From NCBI GenBank assembly GCA_033182465.1, contig CP137319.1:992001-1056000 (forward strand): a stretch of DNA of 64,000 nt. Direction: 5' to 3'. Made by a program: the position numbers and the translations under genes. The DNA is from Sanghuangporus weigelae (lineage: Eukaryota > Basidiomycota > Agaricomycetes > Hymenochaetales > Hymenochaetaceae). Position 1 is the stretch's first letter, and each line of letters starts with the position of its first letter. The notes under the pieces are model-generated. The model was not told the DNA's origin. It ran no database searches and saw only the letters and a list, made by a program, of their open reading frames with translations. Of this stretch, positions 11,734 to 22,253 are shown one piece after another.

Positions 11734-14719
11734 ATGGCAAGGCCTGCACGTCCGCGCACTCATCAGCCATTATATGCAGACTCAGACTCAGATGGTGACG
11801 AAAATGATTTTGACGCTTCCGACCATGAAGCCACACCGAGAGCGAAACAACACCAGACCAACGGCAAAAACAAGGGCAAGAAGCGCGTCTCAGACGTCCA
11901 TCAGCCCGTAGACCCGGGCAGTAGTCCCAGTGGGAATCATAGGGTCCCTTTCAAAACAGTAAACCTCAATGACGATGAGGCGGAAAAGCGAAAACGCAGG
12001 AAAAGTGCAAAGCTCGCACAGCCGATGGTATTAGTCGATGACGCCGACCATGCTGATGGGAATGCGATAGCAGGCTCGTCCACTGGTGAAACACCGAAAG
12101 GGAGTAGATTCTCAAAGCACAAGCAGCAGCTTATGGCGGTGACAGAAGCACCAATCATTAACGTCCCTCTTGATGTTATGAGCTCAAACTTTGAAGAATG
12201 GATGAAAATGGCCACCGATAACGTTCGTTGCCTATTCTGCCCAGCCATGACTTGTTTGCTAATCACTCTGTCTGACAGAAAATCAATGCGACTAACTCCT
12301 GGAATTTTGCTCTCATCGACTACTTCCACGACATGTCCTTACTGCGGAATAACACGGACAACTCGATCAATTTTCAGAAAGCGTCATGTACACTCGACGG
12401 TTGCGTAAAGATATGGACGAGTCGCGTAGACAGTGTTGGTACAGAAACAGGGAAACTTCTAAGCAATCTTGCTTCAGAGGGAAAAGCCGACGACGACGAT
12501 GGGGACGTAGGGGACAACCCAGACGCTGGCGAGGGTCAACGAAAGCGCGCCACAAAGCCAGCACGCACTGAATCGACACTCGCAAAGAATGCGTCACAAC
12601 TACGGAGCAAGAAACTTGACCTTGAATTTAGCGTGGATCCACTTTTCAAGAAAACATGTGCGGATTTTGATGAAGGCGGGGCTCAAGGATTGTTAATGAA
12701 CCACCTTAGCCTTGGTATTGGTAGCGAAGGTTGCATGCGAGTCATTTTCGATGCTAGTGACTCCATGGGGAAAAGCAAAGACGAGGACGAGGAAGTCGCT
12801 GACATTGAGCCGTACGACGATGTCGACCTTAGCAATATCCGAAGTACGAGCTCAATTTCTGCCTTCAACTTTTGTACATTGCTAACCTGTATCTTCAGGT
12901 GAATTTATTCCTGATCTTTCAGTGCTGGAAGATAAGGCTATCGCCCCGTCTTTAGAAGGCTTCTCCTTCTCAAAGTCTTTTGAACAGTCGAATTTCATAA
13001 GCTCGAAGTTTGCGGGAGCGCTAGACGATGACGATGATTTCGGCGCTGGGCCCGACTATGGGTATACAGATGCACCGATGGACATTGATGGCGATATGGG
13101 CTCTGGACAAGACGTGCAGGACTTCTTTGTCGGCGACCAGGCCGTTGGTGATGACTTCGGATATGATCCCGGCTTCGACGGCGGCATGGATGATCAAAGT
13201 CACGCAGGTGGAGAAGGCGGGGATATCAATGAAAGCGGTGCAGCACAAGGTCCTCGAGTTGGAGGATTTGAGCCATTCGACCCGCGACGTGCTCCAAATG
13301 AACGCGATTTACTCCTTGCGATGACCGAGCCAGGCGCAAATGGAAGTTCACTAGATTATTTCGACCAAACGTTCCTTAAGAATTGGGCTGGACCCGAACA
13401 CTGGAAGATTCGTAAGGTCATTCGACGACGTAAGTATCTTCAGAAGTACCAGGACGGTGTAGAATTGTTGACTTTTTCGCAGCTGAAGCAAACGCCGACA
13501 CGTCTGCAAACAAGACGAAAACACGCGAAAAGAAGGAGCCCTTTAAGATCGATTTCCTGACTCCATCAACAAAGTCTCAAAAGGAAGTCACAAAGGAGAT
13601 ATTCGCGCCTGTCGGTCGCGGGGCAAGTATAACCTTACCACAATTCGCGAAAAGGAAAGGCAGGAAAGGGAAGGACAAAGAGAAGCGCAGTGAACAGACT
13701 CTTCCCGATGATATGCATTTCTCTAGTCGACAACTGGTCACCTTATTCCTTAAACCCAATTTTGCGGTATGTATGATTTATGCTTTTGACTCGTCGAGTT
13801 TAGAACTGAAGTATGATTCAACAGTTAAAGATGCGTGGCAACAGAGCTCGGCTCAACGATAACGACGGTGAGGTTGACGAACGCTTCTGGGCTCAGGCTG
13901 CCGCAGACCAGGCTGCGGGACGACACGGTGATGATGCAGAAGAAGGTCCGTGTACATATGCGACTCACTTCCCTTTCTGACGTAAGCTTACAGGCGGTAC
14001 CGACGGAGCAATACCGTTTAATACGCAATTCTTTCATGATGAATATGACGACGGGCCTGGTTTTGATGATATTTACGATGGCGATGGGGGCGGAGATGCA
14101 CTCGGCATTGATGCCGAACCTGGTGAACGCGACCTCCTGGCTGAGACACAGGGCATGTCACGCCGTGTGCGTCCGGAGACGGTTAATTATGCACGTCGTG
14201 CGAAGCGAGTGGACGTTCGTAAGCTCAAAGAGAATATTTGGAGAGGACTGGACATCGTTGTTCCGCCGTCCCAAGGACTTGAAGAAGATGAGGGTGATGA
14301 TACTCCGATGGTATGTGCCTTTTCCCTGAATGCGGTTTCTGATGCTAACTATTGTTTTTAGGAAACTCCGGATGGCCGTCCTCCAACAGATCCAGAAGAG
14401 CCGCGTGTTTTCTCCTCGATTGTCTCTGGTCTACAGACCGTGTACCCGAAAGAAAAAATGACGGATATCAGCACGAGTTTCTGTTTTATTTGCCTATTGC
14501 ATCTAGCGAATGAGCGAGGGCTTAAACTTGAAGTTGGCGATGAGGACGAGGGTGTCGCGCCACAGAATCCAGTTGTCATTCCCGATGCAAATGAAGAGAC
14601 GCGAGTAGGGAATCTATGGGGTCTCAAGGTTCGTCGTTATAGGATAATCAACGAAAGGTCAATCAGTAATATCCCCTTTCCAGGTGTACCGAGATCCAAC
14701 AGCTATTCCGGCAGCATAA
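11734..14719 (+). CDS. BRN1: Condensin complex subunit 2 (CAP-H / Brn1, kleisin)
   Basis: Kleisin subunit that bridges Smc2 and Smc4 in condensin and compacts mitotic chromosomes in the nucleus. Eight exons join in frame: 11734-12222, 12279-12843, 12899-13429, 13483-13766, 13825-13945, 13994-14310, 14362-14628 and 14684-14719, giving 869 residues. Family blocks in order: an acidic, Ser-rich N-terminus, NSWNFALIDYFHDMSLLRN and QKASCTLDGCVKIWTSRVD (Smc2-binding side), LEFSVDPLFKKTCADFDEGG, GPEHWKIRKVIRR, KEPFKIDFL, RPETVNYARRAKRVDVRKLK and the C-terminal winged helix ISTSFCFICLLHLANERGLK. Acidic patches are frequent. The last exon has only 11 codons, as often in this family. The downstream Arp9-like gene starts 290 bp later in the same direction. 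Confidence 0.95.
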
Positions 14720-15009
14720 AGGACATTGATACACTACATTTGACATTAACAATTGCCTCGTTTCTACGCACTGATCACGTTCATCATACCACACTTACTA
14801 GCAACTTGTATACGTGTATCTTGTTCGACTTCCATTCTCGCCATATACTCTCTCTCTTCTTGTTTTTGATGTCTTATTACTGTCGGAATGTGTAAATACT
14901 GACTTGAGAGTAACCCGAGTAGTAAACGTGGAGTACGAAATTTCAGCACGTGACCGACTCACGTCTAACCACCGCACTTGCAAACTTCGACTTGGACGCG
15001 TAGAAGACG

Positions 15010-16616
15010 ATGAGCAACATAGCATTCAGAGACTCGAGTGTTGTCATCATTGAAACGGGCTGCACGACAATTCGGGCGATTCACGGTCTTGCTGAATTGC
15101 TCAAGCCACCCGCTATTGAAATCGAAGCGCGCGTTGGTTTTCGACGAGTAGAGGAAAACAGTAGTGCCCAGCCATCAAAGCCCCAACCAAAAGTGAATGA
15201 TTACCTCGCTGGGCGACAACTTGATGAGGCGCTCGCCGCAGGACAAGATATTTCGGTATCATGGCCATTTGACAACGGGGATATAAAGGACTTCCTTGCT
15301 GCTGAAGCGCTGTGGTACGCCCGTTCAGTAGAATGATGTATCTGCCTTCCTTGACTATGGTTGTAGGAAGTACGTGTTATTTAAGGAGCTTGGCCTCAAA
15401 CGAACGCAGATGGAGTCACCTGTGCTCTTGTCCTTTCCGCATGGGCTTTCTCGCGACGACCACGAACGCATCTGCCAGATTTTCTTCGAACGATTCAACG
15501 TCGCTGCACTCAGCGTACTCGAGCGTCCTCTGGCACAATTATACGCAGCGAACTCCCTGAACGGGCTTGTCGTTGACATTGGTTACCATCGTACAGACGT
15601 TGTTCCAATATACGAATGCACTGTACAGCATAACTGTGCGAATTACATACCAATAGGGCTTGTTGATTGCGAGGCGTATCTTGCGAATGTCTTGCGAAGC
15701 AACGAGCAGGTCATGTCGACACTCTCACCGCCAGATGCTCCTCTGTCGGATAAGGATCTTTATTCGCAACTTCTGGAGCTCTCGCGAAAGATTTGGAAAG
15801 AAGGTTATGTCAAACTTGGCGAAGCGGAAGTGGCAGCAGACGACGAGGGCGTCACCAACATCGCTGCAGTCTTAGTTGCAGGAAAGGAGAAAGCCATCAT
15901 CGAGAGTAATCAGAAAAAGCGTGCCACTGCGAAGGCCTCTGCAGCAGAGCAGGCACGAGCACGCGAGATAGAGGCGCTCGATCTTATTACTCTTGACTTC
16001 AAAGACAAGCAAGTTACACTTGGGCGTGAACGACACCGTTTCTTGGATCCCCTCTTCGATCCCACTCTTTTGCGCGACATTGAATTGTCTAAGGACAAGA
16101 GGTGGCAAGGTGGTGATGTACTCCCTCTTCAGGATGTGTGCGGATATACCGTCGCGAAAACGGACCTGGACGCACGAGTGTCGATCTGGGAAGGTTTATT
16201 CGTCACTGGTGATTGTGCGAGCCTCATAAAAGGTATATTTGAAACTGAGCACTGCTGAGCATATCCGCTTATGAGTTTTTAGGCATTGGGCAAGCTCTGC
16301 AGATGCGGCTCGAACCCTTCATGCTAGGAAATACCGAAAATTCAAATGATGCACAACCAAAACAAATCCGCGTCCTCCATGTTCCGGATTACTTTGCGGA
16401 ATATCGAGAAAAGGGGGATGGGCTTGCTGCTTTCCTTGGCGCAAGCATTGTTGCGAAGGTTGGTCACTATCTTTTTGCGAGAAAGTAAGATGGCACTCTG
16501 ATTTTCCGATCAAGATTATTTTTTCGGACCCTGTAGGCAAAAACTTCGTCTCGAAAACTGATTACGGGTCAAGAGGACCGAAAGCTATATTGGAGATGTC
16601 CGCTAGCCTCTTGTAG
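15010..16616 (+). CDS. Actin-related protein, Arp9-like (chromatin remodelling)
   Basis: Four exons join in frame: 15010-15314, 15367-16232, 16283-16458 and 16515-16616, giving 482 residues. The protein has the actin fold pattern: an N-terminal VVIIETGCTTIRAIHGLAE in place of the phosphate-1 loop, SPVLLSFPHGLSRDDHERIC, then FFERFNVAALSVLERPLAQL and SLNGLVVDIGYHRTDVVPIY, matching actin subdomains 1-4, and a C-terminal HVPDYFAEYREKG block. ATP-binding residues are degenerate, as in Arp9, a subunit of yeast SWI/SNF and RSC. A charged Lys/Ala-rich insert (about residues 275-310) is probably disordered. A box ACGCGT (14996-15001) lies just upstream of the ATG. The gene is convergent with the BRAP2 gene, with 106 bp between stop codons. 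The exact Arp class (Arp9 versus Arp42-like) is inferred. Confidence 0.8.
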
Positions 16617-16722
16617 AATTTACACGTATCCATATGTATCAGTACAGTACAGTAGAGATTAGAGCTACATTATTTAAGTATTTGCTTTCGATGATCACAC
16701 CGCATCTACGTCGTACCTATTG

Positions 16723-18783
16723 TCACCTCTTCTTTTTCTTCTTTCCTCCAGTTCCTGTCTTGTTGGGAGGAGACTGGGGTAACTCGATCGAGCCTCCTGC
16801 AGCTTCTGAGATAGCGCCTCCGCCTTGCTCAATCTTGTCCCGAGCCTCAAGGAAGAACATCAGATCTCGCATCTGCTCCTCCAAGTCAGAAACCTTTGAG
16901 GAGAGTTCGTCCTTCTCTTTCTTTATCACGTCTAAATTGCCCTTCAGACTGGTGATATTATTCATCAGGCCCTCGCTGACCGTTCGTTCCTCCTTCAATT
17001 CCTTCTCCAGTCTGCGCACCAACTCGGCCATCTTTTCCGCTTTCTTCTCGGCCTTCATTCGTTCACGTTCCAAATGAGCTTGTCGTTCCTCGTCTTCAGT
17101 CCGCCTCCTCTGCAGCTCCTCGTGTGCTTCACGTACTTTCCGCTCGGTGTCTTCCGACATGATCTCCGCCTTTCGCTGAGCATCCTCGAGTTTTCGGCGT
17201 AGCTCAATCATTTGTTCGTCATATGCAACTCGCTGATCTTCCATGGCACGCTGTAGAATTTGCGAGTACTGCATTGCGAGGATTTCCATCTTCTCCGCTT
17301 TGAGATTATCATCCTCTCCGGGACCCTGACCTTGCCTATTCCTTCCTTGGCCTTCTTCCACCCCTGCTGCAGGAGGGAGTTCAACAAGCTTTCCATCCGC
17401 CTTGTTCTGAATAAGTCGATGGACATAGTTGTCCCCAGCGTAATCCCACACGCGTTGTGTTGACAGTTCCATGGCATAGCAGTGCGATGTGAGATCGAAG
17501 TGACCTTTTGCGTGCGCGCGGCCTTGGCGCCCGCAACCAACATTCCCGCAAATCAGACAGATCCAAAGGTTTAATCGTGAATCACATTCCGTGCACGATA
17601 CGAGGCGTGAGCCGGACGGCGGAGGAGGATAGGGGAATCCGGATGTGGATTGCGAAGCCGACGAGAGTGCGATTTGTGAATAACGACAGACAGGACAACT
17701 GTGCGTTGTTAGCGCTATCTTATGCTGGGGTTAATATTTCCGCTCACCGGCTGTCTCCCCATTTACTTAAACACATGCAGTGAAAAGTATGTGAGCAGGG
17801 GACCGTCACCAAACCAGTAGCTGACGCATCCATCCTGTCAAGACACACCGGACACGTCGGTAATTCGTACACTGAGGACAAATTCGCAGATCCACGATTG
17901 ATCGTATGAGAAACTGGATCATCTGTGTCGATCTCAACAGACTTGACGCGAACGATACTACATGTTTCTGGCTAGCCTAAGTTTAGCGAAAGTCGACGTC
18001 GCCAGCCACATGAAGCTTACCTCAACGGAATTAAATTGCTTTCCGTTGAATCCTTCGATGAACTCAGTCGCATTCGAAGCTTCCCTGAACTGGATGATAA
18101 CCATAGTTCGATTTGGGGAAACATCACGAATGAGTCGTAAGTGTTTCATTCCTTCAGCAGCGGGAGCAACGAAAGCCAGGAAGTCCGCCGGCGTCATCCA
18201 TGGCGGGACAGCCAGTACTGCGACTGTCGTAGCAGCTTGTCCGAGAGTACTGGAAGATATTGGTTCGGAAGACGAAGCGATCCCTGCGCTTGAGGTAGAA
18301 GGCTCCGCGGCTGAGGAAGTAGATGCGATAGGACGAGAGTCTTGCTCAGGCTTCTCTCGGAAGATATGTACAATACCCTCTGGTAAATTTGCTGTACCGC
18401 TAGGTGAACCCGGAATGAAGATTGCCGCTGGTGTCTCTGATACATACCAAACGTTCATCAGTAAAGAAATATAATAGAGTAACGGATTACGCACGCCATT
18501 CTTCTGACTGACGACCCTTGACCGCTTGAGTACCGTTACTAGCGTCCGTATTACCCATTTCTTCAAAGTCTATCCAATCAATCCTGATAGGTCCAAATCT
18601 GTAGTCTTTCTTGCTTGTACTATGGAGTGTATCTCGTCGTTTGCTGATAGGAGCAGCTGAATGCGAGGGAAGCTTGTCGAAAAGCGATTTCGGGAAAGTA
18701 AGTGGGGGCTGAGGGCCAGATGATTTGCTTTGGTATTCAGACTCCTTATCGATCTGGATGAGGATATGATAGAAACTAGACAT
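16723..18783 (-). CDS. BRAP2-type E3 ubiquitin ligase (RRM, RING, UBP zinc finger, coiled coil)
   Basis: Human BRAP/IMP is a Ras-responsive E3 ligase that also binds nuclear localisation signals. The yeast relative Etp1 acts in ethanol tolerance. Four exons, 18783-18495, 18436-18021, 17971-17748 and 17698-16723, encode 634 residues. Domains in order: a BRAP2 RRM-like domain ([55 protein letters not shown]), a RING domain ([29 protein letters not shown]), a UBP-type zinc finger ([40 protein letters not shown]), and a long C-terminal coiled coil of Glu/Lys/Arg heptads ending in a polylysine tail. All zinc ligands expected for RING and ZnF-UBP are present. Introns are 49-58 bp. Confidence 0.93.
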
Positions 18784-19058
18784 TGTATAGTTTCATTTCA
18801 GCTTTCAGAGCACATGAACTATGAAGTCAAATGCTCATGGATGGGAGGCGGCAGTTACGAGACGAGATGCGTGATCGACCTCCTACCTGAAATGACAAAT
18901 CAAATCCGAGCCTTTGAACGTTTACTCACTCGATCACGCTTCAAACTTTTTGTGTAACATTTTTTGATTCAGACGAAAAAAAAACAAGTATGCTCTAATG
19001 GTATATCGCAAAACAGTGGTATACAGGGACTCGAGGGGCTTTTGGGTCTGGGTTCTAA

Positions 19059-20500
19059 TCAGTTCATCGTCGCCTTCGTGTTCCCAGTGTTCGCAAGACC
19101 AACACGATTGTTCGTCATGTCATACACAGAATAGAACCGCTCGAGGAACGTGTACCCGCTGATGAAGTCGAGTCCTGATCCACTATTCGATCCAAGCTAC
19201 AGGAACCGAGTCAGCTCGCATATCTGCAGGAGAAATCACGAAAACATACATCGCTAACAATCAAGTATACGTTATCGCCAGAGCCACCGATATATGAATT
19301 CAGCGACCGAGGCCAGATTTGCGCATTCGCAGTCAACTCGAACTTCGTGCCTCCGATTTGGAAGTACAGGCTCTGCAAGTTCTGGAACTGTGCGCTCGTG
19401 AGCATCAGCAGTCCTGTCGTCCCATCGGACGTCGCTCCAGTCAACGATTTGTACCGATTGAATGCATCCGTCGCAAGAAGGACCAACGTCGTTCCCGTGT
19501 CAAGGATTCCGGCCGTCGATGATAAAACATTCGACCCAGACGAGCCGTAAGTGATACTCTGCTCAAGTCCCCAGTAGTGCTTCGCCGGTGTCTGCTTTGT
19601 GATCGGAGCGTAGGTGATCGATCCCGTGTACTTCGACGAGTCAACACCGCCGAACGTGAGTTCACCGTTCGTCTGAGAGGATGAGGTGAACGGGTTGTAC
19701 GAAATGCCGACGACTTCCGTGTTAATTTTCTTTTGAGAGTACAGGTTGTCGACGACAGTGGGTACTTTGGATGTGCCCGTGACGGTGCCCATGGTCAGGT
19801 CGACAGGTCCAAGACCAAGTATCCCGTCAACATTCTGGAGGCCACTTGATGTCGTGGCAACTCCAATCGACTGACCATCGATGACGAGCGATGAGGAGAG
19901 AGCTACCGTGTCGGTATCTGGGATAAGAACAAAACAAAACCTCTGAGTACATTGTCTCGGAGTAGCAAGTAAAGACAGCGACTTACACTCGTCGCCAGAC
20001 ACCTTCCCGGAGCCATAGCTCACATGGAACTGCTGTCCTGTGCTCTTACTAGACCCTGTCTTCGAGTACGCCTTTTGAGCGCCCACCTGATCTTGCCAGT
20101 CAGTACACACTTGCATCGCGAGAGTTCAAAAACCAACCCATGTGTTCGAAGATCCAGTGTCAATCAAGAGCGTATAGCTCGTCCCAGGACTACCAATGTT
20201 CACCGACGCAGTATACGTCACGGCGGTGTTCGTCACCGCGACATTGGATGCCCGCTTGTTGACATCAAACGGGAGCGTCGCATTGGCGTCCTGCGGGTCG
20301 ACCGAGTCCATTTCCTTCCCGCGAGCAAGGAAAAGCGCAGCGCGGGCTCGGTCGAGCTCAGGCAGTGTCGTGCCATTGAGATTCAGGTTCAGCGAGAATG
20401 GAAGAGTTCCGCTCGGTCCATCATCGCGTATGGTCAGAGGAGATCCAGCGACGGTAAGTGCAAGAAGCACAGTGGTGAGTAGTGACGATGTGGGAAACAT
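19059..20500 (-). CDS. Secreted pepsin-like aspartic protease, copy 1
   Basis: Family A1 endopeptidase, 422 residues, from exons 20500-20138, 20086-19987, 19917-19250 and 19196-19059. The N-terminus is a signal peptide (hydrophobic run LLTTVLLALTVA, small residues AGS). A propeptide follows, with a dibasic NKR site at residues 81-83 that Kex2-type proteases could cut. The two catalytic aspartates are in DTGSSNTW (about residue 114) and DTGTTLVLL (about residue 294). A flap-region Tyr lies in VSYGSGKVSG. The likely role is extracellular protein digestion at acidic pH. Copies 2 and 3 (27796 and 35984) share the same exon phases and about 98% of residues. Copy 1 has Thr at residue 4 and ends KATMN. 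Its 3' flank matches copy 2 further than copy 3. Confidence 0.93.
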
Positions 20501-21345
20501 CGTTGTGAGTGAAGTGTTTAGTAGGGTGGTGAGTAGAGTGGGTTAGATGATGGATGAGTAGATAGATTGGTGTATAATGTACAATGCAGGTGCTCGTCTT
20601 TTAAAGCTTTCTTGGTCGAGTTCATGGCCGCGCTTCAATCTATTGTTGCATGTAAGACTTGCAAAGCAGAACTAGATGGCCAAAATGCAAGAAAGACACA
20701 GATTCTGGCTCGAACGGTGTAGGTGATTATTGAAAGGTGAGCCGGTAAAGGCCTCGAACGTTGGAAAATAACCTGACAATAAAGCTAAATAGGCGCAAAA
20801 TAGAGAACAAATGTTGTGCTATAAATAGTAGTCACATCCGCGACATCCAGATCAGGTCTCTGAAAAGGCACATTTGTGTAAGTAAGGCCTAGATCTCCAC
20901 ATACTGACTCTGCTGGATTAAAATCAAGATCTGGATCGTAAAGGGCTCTGCTTCATATCTTGACTTTTCGTGAGCTGCAGTACAAACGTCCGTGACGACG
21001 CGCTGAAAGTTCCAAATGCCAATGCTGTGCAGTAAGACAACATAACATCGAAAGAGAAAGAGACACCTAGCATTTCCGCTACTTGAATCTTTGATTGTCA
21101 AGAGAGAAGCATACGAGCTAGAAGGCCAGGTCTCCCAGAGGTAGATTTGCCTCGGCGGGGTTTTCTATGACTTACATGGCTTGAAGAACAATCAATCGTC
21201 GAGTGACTCTTCGTAGACCGTCGGCCTTTAACAACCCGTAGGAGGCATATATGGTAAAGAAGAAGCCGTCTAACATTCGGAAGTCCCTATGTCGGTCAGA
21301 ACTACTAGTACTAAGAAGCAGACGTGGTGTTGTGGAATAAATAAA
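20501..21345. other. Intergenic: duplicated upstream region of protease copy 1
   Basis: No gene. The ~330 bp next to the protease are almost the same as upstream of copies 2 and 3 and hold the shared promoter, including a TTTTAAAGC stretch about 100 bp before the ATG. The block out to about 21310 is also found, inverted, at 35190-35640 in the other arm. Confidence 0.6.
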
Positions 21346-21843
21346 CACAGCGGGCAAGTAAGGCTGGGCATGGGTGAGAAATGACAATAGATATTAATAA
21401 GGATATGCAAAAGGATATTCGAAATGTCCAAAAGAGTATCCGAGGCTCAGAAATTTAGTGCAGATATGAATTTAGATATTTAGAATATCCAAAAAGGTAT
21501 CAGAGGCTCAGATATCAGTTAGAGAAATGCTTATAGAAATTTGAAATATCCAAAAAAGTATCTAAGGCTCAGATACTCTTTTATAAAGAATCTCATTGGC
21601 TAATTAGAGTATCTGAGCCTTAGATACTTTTTTGGATATTTACAATTTCTATAAGCATTTCTCTAACTGATATCTGAGCCTCTGATACCTTTTTGGATAT
21701 TCTAAATATCTAAATTCATATCTGCACTAAATTTCTGAGCCTCGGATACTCTTTTGGACATTTCGAATATCCTTTTGCATATCCTTATTAATATCTATTG
21801 TTATTTCTCACCCATGCATGCCCAGCCTTACTTGCCCGCTGTG
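21346..21843. mobile_element. Fold-back (near-perfect palindromic) non-autonomous element
   Basis: A 498-bp sequence made of two inverted arms of about 235 bp around a short spacer near 21580-21610. Its ends are CACAGCGGGCAAGTAAGG on the left and the reverse complement on the right. The right arm has an extra CAT beside the CATG near the end. The inner part repeats motifs of the type GAGGCTCAGA / GGATATT. AAA abuts both ends, a possible 3-bp target duplication. It carries no gene. The matching intergenic region of the other arm (around 35110-35190) lacks it, so it is absent from one of the two duplicated copies. Superfamily is uncertain; CAC ends with a 3-bp duplication would fit a CACTA-like element. 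Confidence 0.8.
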
Positions 21844-22253
21844 AAAGAGAAAGTTAAGAATAGTCACGTGGACTCGGCGCCCCTCCGGGCCGGTACATCC
21901 GTATTATTCAGAATTTCTTTCGATTTACCAAGCTCATTTTTTCGCCAAATTCTGACATTTGATCTGGCTGTGTTGAAGTTGAAGTTGAAGAGTTGGTTAT
22001 CGAGTTTGAGTAATGAGAAGAACAGGATTTGCTGACTTCAAGTGATAAGTATACGCGTGAACATTGGTCTTGAATGACCTGGATATGGCGTGCTTGTGAA
22101 CTTATTTCTTCAATTTTTATATTCTGTAATATAATGCGGCCAGCAACTCTGTTCGTAATACTAGACCGTTTCCTCCGCCCTCCTGGTTGCCGTAGGTATT
22201 TTGGTCGGGTTATTTTGTGCTACCCTGTCTGTGCTGATAAGTTACTTTAGTAG
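21844..22253. other. Upstream region of sulfite reductase copy A
   Basis: No gene. TAGTCACGTG at 21861-21870 matches a block at 35103-35112 (inverted) in the other arm. The last ~130 bp before the ATG are nearly identical to those before reductase copy B. Confidence 0.55.
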
